From Benincasa hispida (Eukaryota; Streptophyta; Magnoliopsida; Cucurbitales; Cucurbitaceae), in assembly GCF_009727055.1 (NCBI RefSeq), contig NC_052349.1, forward strand, positions 49,598,706-49,662,705: a stretch of 64,000 nucleotides of DNA, given 5' to 3'. A program made the position numbers and the translations under genes. Position 1 is the stretch's first letter. Each line of letters starts with the position of its first letter. The notes beneath the pieces were generated by a model. It ran no database searches and was not told the DNA's origin. It saw only the letters and a list, made by a program, of their open reading frames with translations. Positions 54,110-64,000 of this stretch are shown here, in pieces.

Positions 54110-54425
54110 GATAGTTTTTCCAATTGTCACAACCTATTAGCTTATGTAATGTTCTATACAAGATTGTGGCAAAAGTTCTTACTAACCACCTAAAGGGCAC
54201 TCTAGATCTTGTAATTTTCCCCTCCTAATATGTGCTTATTTCGTACAGGCTGATTGACAATGCACTCATTGGTTTTAAATGTATTCATACATTGAACAAT
54301 AAGTTGTCTAGAAAGGTCTGGGTGGTGGCACTTATACTAGATATGAGTAAATCATATGATTAGGGTGAATGGAGTTTCCTTACTCCGGTGATGACCGAAA
54401 TATTAAGGAGGAGAATGGAAAGGTC
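54110..54425 (+). pseudogene. LINE (L1-type) reverse transcriptase relic
   Basis: Across two frames: PISLCNVLYKIVAKVLTNHL (about 54140-54200), KGTLDLVISP, then IDNALIGFKCIHTLNN and ALILDMSKSYD (about 54330-54365), then GEWSFLTPVM. This is the order of the plant L1 RT: the PISLCNVxYK block, the ISPxQSAF block and LDMSKAYD with its catalytic Asp. No LTR or polyA tail is seen nearby. It is a short, old piece of a non-LTR element. Confidence 0.78.
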
Positions 54426-54700
54426 CACGTCAGCAAAGCCAATGCCACAGTGGCGTCACAATTGAACACGGTCAGCATATGATTAGGCTGGAATCTTATC
54501 TAACCGAATTTATCAAAAATTTGATCGATTGGTCTAGTACCACTAGTCTCCTGATGACATCTGTAATACAAATATTTCCTTAATTTTTTACTATTTTGCC
54601 CTCACTATTCTAGGGCTATTGTGTACAAATTGAAATATACTTGATTGAATATAATACAACAAATTCCAAGACTGTTTGTCTCTTCAGCTTCTCCTTTGTC
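54426..54700. other. Unassigned stretch after the LINE relic
   Basis: No recognisable protein or repeat; may include decayed LINE sequence. Confidence 0.3.
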
Positions 54701-55199
54701 TCCTTATTTTTCTTTCCCTGCTGCTTACTAACTCGAAATGGGTTATTGTAACCATTGGATTCAAAAGATCATGCAATGTATTGAAACTGTCACCTTTTTC
54801 AGTCCTTCTCAATGAGGATAGCCAAACCTACACATCTTACTCACTCTTCCTCTTCCTACACATCCTATGATTACTCATGGGAAAGTGGGCATTTTCAAAC
54901 CTCGGATCCTACTCACTCAGCCCTCAAAAGATTGGTCCGCCACAGAACCTACCTGTGTCACTGATGCATTCAAAACACCACAGTGGAAAAGTGCGATGGA
55001 TGAGGAGTATTCTGCCTTGGTGAAGAATGATACATGGAGTCTTGTGCCCTTTTCACCTTCCCTAAATGTTATTGGCACTAAATGGGTGTTCAAAATCAAA
55101 CGGCATCTCAATGGTACTATCCAACATTACAAAGAACGGTTAGTTGCAAAAGGCTTTCACCAAACTCTGGGTGTTGACTTCTTTAGAACTTCTTCAAAG
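54700..55199 (+). pseudogene. Copia RT N-terminal fragment of another lineage
   Basis: THGKVGIFKPRILLTQPS, then AFKTPQWKSAMDEEYSALVK, NDTWSLVPF, VIGTKWVFKIKRHLNGTIQ and ERLVAKGFHQTLGVDF. This is the start of a copia RT of the type found in Ale/Retrofit-like elements, quite unlike the copia-1/2 RT (KAMNQEMESMY, RCKWIYKRKR). The reading ends at 55199, directly against an LTR piece. Confidence 0.78.
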
Positions 55200-56922
55200 T
55201 TTGTTCTCCAGCTGCAATCTTCTCCAAATCTTGTTGCAGACCATCTCAAAATCTTCCCCAATATTCTCTTGGTGCTCTAAATTGAGTTGTGGGACTCAAA
55301 ACAAGCTTGAATCAAGGGTTGAATGAGAATAGCTTACAAAAGAAATCTTGTTGAAGGACCCTTTCTTCAACCCGAATTTTCTATAAAATTCTCTCTTGAT
55401 TGCATGCCCGAATTTCACTCCAAACTCTTCAATATATTGCATATCAACATGCAAGGGAGAGAGTTGCATGAGTTACAGCTTATGCTTGGAGTAAGATAAG
55501 GCAATGGTGAATGCTTTTTGTGTGAGCAAGTTAAGAGATGGATAATGGAAAACCAAGTTTTTCCATTTTGTGTTTTGTTTTTCTATTTTCCAATTTTATC
55601 TCAAAAATTAAAACTTGATTTATAAAATCTATTTTGATTTTAAAACTAAAAAATTTAATTAATTTCATAAATTAATTTTTTTAATAAAACTTAATTAATT
55701 TAATATCAAATATTAAATTAATTTTAACACACATCCATCTTTATATATTTAAATCATATTTAAATATAAATTCTCCTATTCCGTTTAATTCTCAAATTAA
55801 ACTAATTATATCTCATATAATTATTAATTCCCTTAATTCTAATTTGAACGTTTCAAATTAACTTATGACGCTATTCTAGAGCTTGTTCGTTACGAGGTAG
55901 TAGAGGCCCTCACGGACCTACAGATCATGGGCTCCAACGATCCGAGATTAATTGACTAAACTCACTAGACCAAATTAATCCCCATTCGATAACTAATGGG
56001 TCACTCCACTAAAGCCCATAGTTGCACTCCATTCACTGTAGATATATTATGTCCACATGATTTAACTGTAATCAATAAGTCGACCTTTCACAGGTTGTTT
56101 GTAATAACGACTAGGTCAAACATCTGTTTTACACCCGAGATTACGTCTTATTCTTCAAGTTCCTACTGATCCTCTAATGAACAACTGGTTTGTGATCCAA
56201 TCACTAAACCAAACTCTCTCAACTAAGTGAGAGTGTGGGGCCCCTTGTTCAAGACCTGGATTAAGTACTTGAGAGAACAACCTTTCTTCTATCTCTAAAT
56301 CGGGTAAGCGTGAACTCCGTCTTGCACCCTATATCCCCAGCTATCTATTAGGTCTTACCCCTGAAATGGGAGTCATATTGAGTCGGCACTGTTGAGCCAA
56401 CCTTCATCTATGTAAATCTAAGGGTAATCCCGAATAAACAGGAGTTCATAGTTAGCTCAGGATTAAGATCAAGTTACCTAGATCATCTAGGTGAAATAGT
56501 CAGTCTTATACAGTAAACACCGTTATAAAGTAAGAATGACTTATTTCTTGGTTCGATCTTATGCAAACTCATTGCATAGGACGCCTCCACTCTTCATGTC
56601 ATGACATGTACTAATTAGGATCACATCGTATGTATCACTTTACAACTCTTTGTAACAACTACAGAGTAGGCCACATCCAATGGTGTTACCAGAATAAGGT
56701 ACCCAACCTAATTCATGTACCATAGATCATTTTGACTATTTACTCGAACCTGATCCACTCTTATGTCTCCACATAAAGTTTAAGTACTCATACAATAATC
56801 ATGGGTCTTAGTTTATTGGATTTAGACTTTCATACAATTTATGAAATGAATAATAAGTTTATTGATTATAGAAAATGTTTATCATTTTACAAACTGCGAG
56901 TTTTAGGACATAAAACCCAACA
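55200..56922 (-). repeat. copia-F 3' LTR, far end lost
   Basis: Starts TGTTGGGTTTTATG (complement at 56922) and follows the copia-D LTR up to the GAAGTTTGCAGCTG region, where it stops about 130 bases short of the LTR end, against the unrelated RT fragment. Confidence 0.85.
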
Positions 56923-56937
56923 ATACTCCTACTTGGA
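56923..56937 (-). other. copia-F polypurine tract
   Basis: TCCAAGTAGGAGTAT on the minus strand, directly before the LTR. Confidence 0.8.
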
Positions 56938-57057
56938 CAAAACTCCAGTAGATCAATAAATACAAATATATATAATGTTGAGTTTACATGGAGAGAATAA
57001 AATGTACAAATACAATAAACTAGGGCATTACAATACCCTTAAATTCTTCCACTTGCC

Positions 57058-57690
57058 CTAGTGATACAAAACTCGCAGACCTAGTCCTACTAGATGACCT
57101 TCGAACACTTTAACCGAGAGGGCCTTTGTAAATGGATCAGCTAAGTTGTCTTGGGAAGCAACCTAGGTGATGATTATGTCTCCTCTGTGTACGATCTCCC
57201 TAATGAGATGGTACTTTTGCTCAATATGATTTCCCTTTTATGGCTTTGTGGTTCCTTTGAATTTGCAACTGGTCCATTGTTGTCACAACAGAGAGTGACA
57301 GGTAGGTGCATATTAGGAACTACTTCCAGATCTGTCATGAACTTTCTGAGCCATATTGTTTCTTTTTCTGCTTCACTTGTAGCTACATACTCAGCTTCCA
57401 TTGTGGAGTCAGCAATACAACTCTGCTTGATGCTTCTCCACACAACTGCTCTTCCGTTTAGAGTGAATACTAACCCCGAAGTTGATTTCCTTGAATCAAT
57501 ATTAGTCTGAAAGTCTGAATCGGTGTACCCAGTAAGGATAATATCCTTAGCACCATACACGAGCATATAATCTCTCATTCTTCGAACACATTTAAGAAAG
57601 TTTTTAACAGCAGAATAATGATCATGACCAGATTGGATTGAAATCGACTGACAATTCCTACGACATATCATATATTAGGATGAGTACACA
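57058..57690 (-). pseudogene. copia-F RNase H and C-terminus
   Basis: 165-residue minus-strand ORF: MRDYMLVYGAKDIILTGYTD with the catalytic Asp, SRKSTSGLVFTLNGRAVVW, IADSTMEAEYVATSEAEKET (Glu), LCCDNNGPVANSKEPQSH (Asp). Frame changes near 57174; the end EGHLVGLGLR is read at about 57080. The best-preserved RNase H of the copia copies here. Confidence 0.87.
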
Positions 57691-57783
57691 ACATTGTATA
57701 CATTAAACTCCCTATTGTTGATGCATATGGAATTCTCAAGCTTTTGAGGTGTCTTAGGACTCTGTTCCTTAGACAGGTGAATT

Positions 57784-58510
57784 CTATCTCTGAAAGGTAA
57801 AAAAACCTTTCTTGGAATTTTGCATTTTATACCTAGACAACATCTTGTCTATATAAGATGCTTGAGATAATGCTAATGTTTTGTTCTTGCGGTTCCAAAC
57901 TATTTGGATTCCAAGAACATACTGTGTTTCTCCCAAATCTTTCATTTGGAGTTGCGAAGCCAACCATCTCTTAAGGTCAGCTAGATATTCTACCTCATTC
58001 TCGATGAGTAGAATATCATCAACATACAACACCAGAAAAGCGACGGTTTTGTTAATGATTTTCTTGTATACATAGGGTTCGTCAACATTTTGTTTAAAGC
58101 CATAAGATTTGATCGCAATATCAAATCTCATATTCCAGGATCTAGAAGCTTGTTTTAATCCATACATGGATCGATTAAGTTTGCAAACCTTTTGCTCTTG
58201 ACCCTGCTGTACAAACCCTTATGGTTGAGACATATAGATACTCTCTTCAAGGTAGCCATTCAGAAAAGTTGTCTTGACATCCATTTTCCATATTTCATAA
58301 TCATAAAACATGGCTATGTACAAGAATATTCTAATATAGTATCTACCCCCTCTCTTTGGGTAAACCCTTTCGCCACAAATCTAGCTTTATAGGTTTGTAC
58401 CATACTAGCTTGATCTCGTTTTCTCTTGTAGATCCATTTGCAACCGATGGGTTTTACCCCTTCAGGTTGATCTACAACAGAATTGAAATACATAGATTCC
58501 ATTTGTTTTC
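57784..58510 (-). pseudogene. copia-F reverse transcriptase
   Basis: First part 58314-58502: MESMYFNSVVDQPEGVKPIG and CKWIYKRKRDQ, ARFVAKGFTQREGVD. A broken stretch near 58200-58310 holds the MDVKT block (complement of 'gacatccattttcc' at 58278). Second part 57784-58167: YGLKQASRSWNMRFD, then LVLYVDDILLIENEVEY with the YVDD active site, and KDLGETQYVLGIQIVWNRKN. Two frame lesions. Confidence 0.87.
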
Positions 58511-58700
58511 TTTTTACCTAATTTTTTTTCAACCTCAGCCTTATACTCTTTGAACATTTCAAAAGTTTCACACTTTTGGTGCATTGGGTAAACATGCCCA
58601 TACCTAGAATAATCATCTATAAAACTGATGAAATATTCATACCCTCCTCTTGCTCTAACATTTAAAGACCCACAAAGGTCTAAGTGAATCAGCTCTGGGG
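58511..58700 (-). pseudogene. copia-F integrase piece
   Basis: RARGGYEYFISFIDDYSRYG and HVYPMHQKCETFEMFKEYKA, the first part of the integrase core. It then jumps to the RT start, so the middle and end of integrase, with the second Asp and the Glu, are deleted. Confidence 0.8.
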
Positions 58701-58710
58701 GTTCTTTGGC

Positions 58711-59245
58711 TCAAAGACCTTTTCCAGAGAAAGTTCTTTTTGTCATTTTACCCTCAAGACAAGACTCACATAGTGGTAATGAACTGTTTTCTAACATATT
58801 TAGATGACCACTCTTAACCAATCTCTCAATCCTGCTGAGATTTATGTGACCCAGTCTCAAGTGCCAAAAATAGGAATTTGGAGAAATCTTCCTTTTTTTT
58901 TTATGAGTCCCAGCAGTTTTAAACATCCTATGTTCAATACAGCTTTGACCTTAGTTGGTTTTAACATATACAAGTTATTTTCTAATTTTGCAGAGCAAAT
59001 CTATTTACTTCCTATATTGATGAACACTTCATCATTTTCGAAATAAACTTTATGATTTTGTTCTAGAAAATAAGAGATAGATATTAGATTCCTTTTCATA
59101 GAAGGAATATAATATAATTTTTTCAAATAAATGTACCCATCTTCTATAAATAACTTCATATCTCCCACTACTTTGGCTGAAACAATCTCCCCGGTCCCTA
59201 CCTTAAAGATTGTTTCACCTTTTGTCAACTGTCTCCAGGAACTTG
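58711..59245 (-). pseudogene. copia-F protease end and GAG-pre-integrase
   Basis: TKGETIFKVGTGEIVSAKVV, YYIPSMKRNLISISYFLEQN (59001-59228) and FWHLRLGHINLSRIERLVKS, CESCLEGKMTKRTF (58711-58926). Nearly the same as copia-E at 50990-51500. The DSG motif lies beyond the cut at 59246. Confidence 0.85.
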
Positions 59246-59246
59246 T

Positions 59247-59471
59247 TGTTGGGTTTTATGTCCTAAAAACTCGCAGTTTGTAAGATAATAAACATTTTCT
59301 ATAATCAATAAACTTGTTATTGATCTCATAAATTGTATGAAAGTCAAAATCCAATAAACTAAGACCCATGAGTATTGTATGAGTACTTGAACTTTATGTG
59401 GAGACATAAGAGTGGATTGGGTTCAAGTAAATAGTCAAAATGATCTATGGTACATGAATGAAGTTGGGTAC
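59247..59471 (+). repeat. Copia LTR start (D-type), 225 bases
   Basis: TGTTGGGTTTTATGTCCTAA onward, matching the copia-D LTR start at 42218. It begins exactly with the LTR terminus inside copia-F and is interrupted after 'gaagttgggtac' by a gypsy LTR. Confidence 0.82.
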
Positions 59472-60411
59472 TGATAACGGGTAGAAATGCACGTTATTAC
59501 AATGCAAAGATATAAAACAATGTGGGAATGTGATGGTAAAAATATGCAAAATCGTGTCCAGAAGCATTAAGTTGAGAATATTGTGATCGCATGTTCCCAT
59601 CGCATTAAAGTAGATAATTTACTTATTTTGTGCAGGAAAATGCATTGGCACAAAGCAAATTGCGATCTAAGGGATTCGGCGCTCGAACGCATTAGAAGAT
59701 TGTGACTGCAAAGCTATGCAATCGTATGCACTCACGAAGATCTGCTCAAGAAGGCGCTTAAAGATGACGCATCAAGGTGAAAGCAGAATAAATCATGATG
59801 GGACGGAAAGTTGACGACGGTCAAATTCAAATTTAGTTGACAAGTCGTTAACGACAGACTGTAGCAAGCACACTAAACTTTTTGGTGATCATTAATCGGC
59901 GCATCAGACAGAAGAATTAATGACCACCCATCATTGCAATCATTTGAGAGAAAAGTTATTCACCTTGAAGCTCTATAAATAACGAAGACCACCTTCATCA
60001 AAGGAGTTTAGAGTTCCAGTTTTTTCTAGTTCGAAATATATATAGTTTGCCATATACATAGAGATAGATCATAGATAGTCGTAGTCTGTAATTCTTATAC
60101 TTAGAAGGCAGAGGCGAGCGAAGAGAGAAGACGCCAAAATATCATTCCTAGTTAGCTCAAGAGACCGCCGGGAAGCACTGCAAATGAAGAGAGGGCTGAC
60201 ACTTGCGAAAGAAAGAACATTCTTTTGGGCAGAGTAGAGTAAAACACAGTGTAAAAGCCTTAGGGAGAAGGACATTGCTACCGGGCTTCCTATCCCTACA
60301 TTCCATTTTCGTTTTGTATTATGAATTTATTTATAAAATGGAATTTGCATCTCTATATCTGTTCAATCTCTTCACATTGCGCATGAGTAACTAAATTTCT
60401 GAATGAGTTGA
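59472..60411 (+). repeat. gypsy-A type LTR start, about 940 bases
   Basis: TGATAACGGGTAGAAATGCA, the same terminus as the gypsy-A LTR on the minus strand (9093), with recognisable but diverged matches up to the TATA candidate (59973) and beyond. It ends where the gypsy-C LTR starts. The short ORFs at 60069-60394 are not supported. Confidence 0.8.
59973..59981 (+). promoter_or_regulatory. Candidate TATA box
   Basis: CTATAAATA at the same relative place as in the gypsy-A LTRs. Confidence 0.45.
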
Positions 60412-62321
60412 TGATAACTTGTAGAAATACAAGTTATTTATACTGTTTTATTTAGATATTGCGGCCAAAAGAAAGGAAAGTTGCATCAATTGTGTAGAAA
60501 TTAGTTGAGAAATGCAAGACTTATAAATTGTCGTCAATACACCCACTGACACCATTGCGATGGTAGAAAAGAATATTTCAAGTCTGTTTTGTAGGAAATC
60601 AAGTCACTGCATGCGTTCATGGCTCAAGATAAAAAGAACAACGCGTCGCATATGCCCATCATTCAGGAATGAATAGATGATCAACGTAATGACGACGCAT
60701 GCGACAATCGATCAAGAGTTTTGCAACCAACGCAACTTCAACCGCATGCGGTAATAAGAAACAACACTGCATGCAGGCAAATGATCAAAAATGTAAAGAG
60801 CAATGCAAATGCGGAGGATTCTGACGTATGTACAGCTGACCATTATGCTTTTCTGACGGGATTGATTGCGTAACAGAAGGAATATTCACTCCACCATTTC
60901 CCGAACTGCCTCAACAATAAAGTGGGGACCACAAGTCAGAGAGTCAAAGCTTAGCCTATAAATAGCTCCGGCCATCCACTGAAAAATTATGCTTGAACAT
61001 AGAGAAAAGTGTATATACTGATCTGAGAGAGAGAATGGTTGAACGACTAAACATAGTAGATTCAGGAAGAATTAAGAGACAAGGCCGAGAGATGAGTCTC
61101 TGGGCAAAGGATCCTTCCGGTCCCCGCCATCGAAGCTTTGTACGAAGGTCACTTCTATCAGAAGAGCAAGCCAGAGAGGGAAGCTCTTCTCTTCATCTAA
61201 TCCCCACGCCGACAAGCAAAACCACTGTCCAGATCTGTGTCAAGACATTGACACTCTTCTGTATTTATTTCTATCTCTTTATCATCACTTGTACTCATCT
61301 TCTTAATCTCTATCATTCATACCATGTATCAAATGCTTAATCTTAGTATTAATTGTTATGATCATTTTCATCTCCATTATTATGTCTATTTCCGTTCATC
61401 CGTAATTCACTTTCTCCACGATGTTTTCTTAATCCCTTGGCTAATTAGCATGAATTAAGCAAGTAATTAATTGGGTTAAGGAAATAATTATGTTTAGTCA
61501 AAGCATGCTAGACGACATCTTCACCTGTGAGAGCAGAAGTGAAGATGCCATTCCGCCTATCGAGAGAGGGTTGGAAGAATGCGTTAACTAAAGTGAGAAG
61601 TACTTCCAGAGATGGAAGCAACCTTACATTCATCACGTTCATCCCTGTTTCACCATAGAGATATGGGAATGCGGCCGATCATCGAGAGGTGTACGCCAAG
61701 GGAAAGTGGAACCTTAGTTATATCTTTAACGCAATTAATAAACTTGCGATGTTCGTACTAATTATCCTTTCCCCTTCTGATTCATCAACAAAGACTTGCC
61801 CTCGTAGACCATGATCCTTTGTATAAACTTCACAGTCAGTCTCGAACTCAGCATCATGTATATCATATATCCTGTATCTTGCATCACATTAGCTTAGGTT
61901 TATTTTCATCAAAATTTATTTTATTCACGCAACTTTAGTTTATCTACACAATTTTAATTTACCGCAATTTAATTTCCTGTACAAATGCATACTTTATTAA
62001 TTGTAAAAAAATCGGTCGCATATATCACAAATGTAACCCACTAACGACAACAATCCCTGTGTTCGACCTCGGATCACTCTGAGAAACTTGCGTTGGAATT
62101 ATACTTGGTTTCAGCGCAAGGAAACTTGTGACAACGCATTACTCCATAGCGTACTACAAGCATTTAGTTAACAACGCATATATCTAGAAGTAGTATCACA
62201 TAAAGTGTGCATGAGCAACAACATAGCATAAGATTACATCTTTCGTTACAAGTTTATGGCAACATGAGCTTGTAGCTCATCATCATGCATGCACATTACA
62301 TTGACCAATTTCAAGTCAACA
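60412..62321 (+). repeat. gypsy-C 5' LTR
   Basis: 1910 bases, TGATAACTTGTAGAAATACA... to ...GTCAACA, matching the gypsy-B right LTR reversed, including the segment missing from the gypsy-B left LTR. It is preceded by GTTGA (60407-60411), a possible target duplication whose partner is outside the window. Confidence 0.88.
60956..60965 (+). promoter_or_regulatory. Candidate TATA box in gypsy-C LTR
   Basis: CTATAAATAG, at the same place as in gypsy-B LTRs. Confidence 0.5.
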
Positions 62322-62327
62322 AGTTTA

Positions 62328-62345
62328 TGGCGTCGTTGTCGAGGA
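62328..62345 (+). other. gypsy-C primer binding site (tRNA-Asp type)
   Basis: TGGCGTCGTTGTCGAGGA six bases after the LTR end, close to the complement of tRNA-Asp. Confidence 0.82.
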
Positions 62346-62661
62346 TTGCTAATGGTTATTGTTGAGTACATTTGTAGTATTTGCAGGACAGATATTTTTG
62401 TACTGGTTGTTTATTACGGAGAGCAGTCTGACGGCTTATGAGCATTGGAGTGATCCAGAAATTCTAAGCTAACGAGAGATCAGGTGTACTTTTTCGTGTA
62501 GGAGCACATCAGAACCAGATTAAGCACTGGAATTTCAAGACCTACAGTTGCGGAGAATGCAAGGTTTGAGAGATGTGCAACGCATTCTCCATAACTGGTG
62601 TGATTCCCGAAGGAAGTAGATTATCTCTCTCCCCATATACATTGCGAGAGGAGACCAGGAG
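62346..62661 (+). pseudogene. gypsy-C leader and gag remnant
   Basis: Leader to about 62520, then EMCNAFSITGVIPEGSRLSL and SPYTLREET at about 62570-62655, matching gypsy-B gag EMCSNFSLPGVTPEGIRLYL at 38760. Gag is then cut and followed directly by the spacer. The start and the zinc knuckle are missing. Confidence 0.75.
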
Positions 62662-63686
62662 AAGAATAATGTCCTTGAAGACATTGGGTAGCCAAGCTGG
62701 ACCGCTTGCGGAGGTGTGGATTGTGTTCATCATGAAAACTATCTTCCGGTCCATATCTCTGAATTCTATGTTTACATGCTTTCTTAATTCCTATCTTTAT
62801 TGCTTTATGAACTTGGTCATTTATTGCTTCATTTAATTTGTTTTTATGCTTTATGAAATTATGCATCATTTAATTCTCTTGCATTTATTTCCATGCTCTC
62901 TTTAATTTCTCACTTTTTTGTACTAAATGCGTTATTCTTAAAGCTTGGTGAATGATTGTGTAATAAGAAGAGAATTAATACCGCAAGGTCCTTGTGACTT
63001 GCATTGATGAAAAAAAAATATATAATAACAAAAATAATAAAACAATCAACATCTAGTATGCATTACGATGATGGGTTCATCTTGTACCAATAAGATACAC
63101 TTTGCGTTCATCCAACTCAAATGCGTTGCGCTGAGGGGTGTGTTGTGCTCGTATGTGTTCTTTGCCCGTCCTTAGCAAAAATGCATTATGTCGAGGTAGT
63201 GTTGTGCTGGTAGAAATACCGTGCACCCATCCTCTAGAAATGCATTGTGCTAAGGGGTGTGTTGCAGGGATACATGCATTGTTGCCCGTCCTCTGCAAAA
63301 ATGCATTTGCATTGATGAATTCATTGCATTGATTCTTAACCTTGCGCCCATCCGAATAAAATACCAAAGAAAATTCTTTTTGTAAATTGAGAAGTCTAAT
63401 CGCTTCAGCTTCCAAGGACATGATGAATCTAAAGATGAAAGGACGTACGACTCTGCAAATTCATAAATGTGAGGCGCGCGGCGGCAGGCTTTTTGAGTAC
63501 CTCGAGACTTGCCACCGTAGAATTCTCGTTGGGCCCATCAAGGCCCAACCTATAAATTCCATCTCCTCCATCTTAGGTCATTGACTTACTTCATTTTGCA
63601 AACAGAAACCCTAGAGCCTTTGCATACCAGACTTTCTTCCTTCCCAAAACCTTAAAGAATTTCCTAGTGTTCTTACTTCGGCATCA
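62662..63686 (+). other. gypsy-C spacer with 60-base repeats
   Basis: Begins AATGTCCTTGAAGACATTGG, the same junction as in gypsy-B, and reaches the extra ORF start. It holds the tandem block at 63121-63360. Non-coding; the ORFs at 62542-62869 and 63077-63421 are shadows. Confidence 0.78.
63121..63360. repeat. 60-base imperfect tandem repeat, gypsy-C
   Basis: Four units of exactly 60 bases (63121, 63181, 63241, 63301). Shared features are the 'atgcatt' start and 'cccgtcctc' or 'cccatcc' near the end. Also in gypsy-B. Confidence 0.75.
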
Positions 63687-64000
63687 ATGGCAGACCAGTC
63701 TCCCCAACCATCTTCTTCACCCTCATCACCCTCAAAAGCCCAACTCACTGCATGAGAGGTGGCATTCCTCGTAGCAAGCCGTCATCTCGCCGCCCAGCCA
63801 AAAACCATCGCTTGAGTCATCGGAAAACCTCAGCAAAAGCCTGTAGCAGCCGTACCACTCCAGGTCAAAAGGGGGCAGAGCTTAGAGAGTACTCCACTCC
63901 CAACATTTTCCTCTAAAAGTGAAAAGAAAAGAAGGGACGATAAGGAAGTGTTTGGGAGTATACTCAGCAACATGGAGAAAGAAGGAGGACTGCTCGAAGC
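63687..64000 (+). pseudogene. gypsy-C extra ORF, start
   Basis: MADQSPQPSSSPSSPSKAQL, matching the gypsy-B extra ORF start at 36648, with the RRDDKEVFGSILSNMEKEGG stretch near the window end (gypsy-B has RRDDKEVFRNILSNLEKGGR). In-frame stops TGA after QLTA and TIA make this copy a pseudogene. The domain itself lies beyond the window. Confidence 0.78.

Larger units (their letters stand above)
55200..59246 (-). mobile_element. Ty1-copia element copia-F
   Basis: Minus-strand element of the D/E family: protease end and GAG-pre-integrase (59245-58711), a short integrase piece, RT and RNase H with C-terminus, polypurine tract, and 3' LTR (56922 to 55200, its far end lost). The 5' part is cut by a plus-strand LTR at 59247. 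Confidence 0.83.
60412..64000 (+). mobile_element. Pol-less Athila-like element gypsy-C (runs off the window)
   Basis: Plus-strand relative of gypsy-B: 5' LTR, tRNA-Asp-type primer site, short gag remnant, the same spacer with 60-base repeats, and the start of the same extra ORF. No pol between gag and ORF, as in gypsy-B. Confidence 0.82.

Noticed and set aside
60993..61340. 115-residue ORF at 60993-61340
   Set aside because: It lies in the LTR of gypsy-C just after the TATA candidate; the matching gypsy-B LTRs do not keep it open.

Overview
This 64 kb window looks like plant nuclear DNA from a repeat-rich, AT-rich dicot. The protein style of the Ty1-copia copies recalls cucurbit gag/pol polyproteins, but that is memory and not something the sequence proves. 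I see no host gene, tRNA, rRNA or CRISPR array. Almost every base can be assigned to LTR retrotransposons in various states of decay, nested in one another, plus one LINE relic, one sequencing gap (48915-48989) and one library-adapter artefact (23436-23473).

Layout, left to right. (1) 1-24091: a Ty1-copia element (copia-1, plus strand): partial 5' LTR, tRNA-Met primer site, leader, broken gag, protease, integrase and RT. Its leader holds a solo LTR (2857-4782) with a CTTGG target duplication. Its integrase is split by a complete Ty3-gypsy Athila-like element (gypsy-A, minus strand, 7421-23151) flanked by the duplication ACTGC. The gag of gypsy-A is in turn split by a chromovirus-like gypsy element (gypsy-T, about 12430-21229, minus strand), part of which has been inverted together with a piece of gypsy-A gag. 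(2) 24092-31060: copia-2, plus strand, with 5' LTR, leader, integrase, RT/RNase H and the first bases of the 3' LTR; gag and protease are deleted. (3) 31061-41200: gypsy-B, minus strand, an Athila-like element that has LTRs, primer site, gag and a long extra ORF with a plant-retroelement ('putative plant transposon protein'-like) domain, but no pol. (4) 41201-53636: fragments of one copia family (D, E, H) and an inverted pair of gypsy-T LTR pieces. (5) 53637-55200: unassigned DNA, a LINE reverse transcriptase relic and a copia RT fragment of another lineage. (6) 55200-59246: copia-F, minus strand. (7) 59247-64000: three LTR starts of three families in series, the last being gypsy-C (plus strand), a second member of the pol-less gypsy-B family whose extra ORF runs off the window.

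All coding regions are pseudogenes with frameshifts, stops or deletions. Activity, if any, would depend on proteins made elsewhere. The features most worth following are the pol-less Athila-like family (gypsy-B and gypsy-C), the dense arrays of a short palindrome around ACGATCGT that occur in unrelated LTR families, the inversion inside the nested gypsy elements, and the exact Nextera mate-pair junction adapter left in the assembly. Boundaries were read by eye by comparing copies within the window; lineage names rest on recognised motifs, not on a search.
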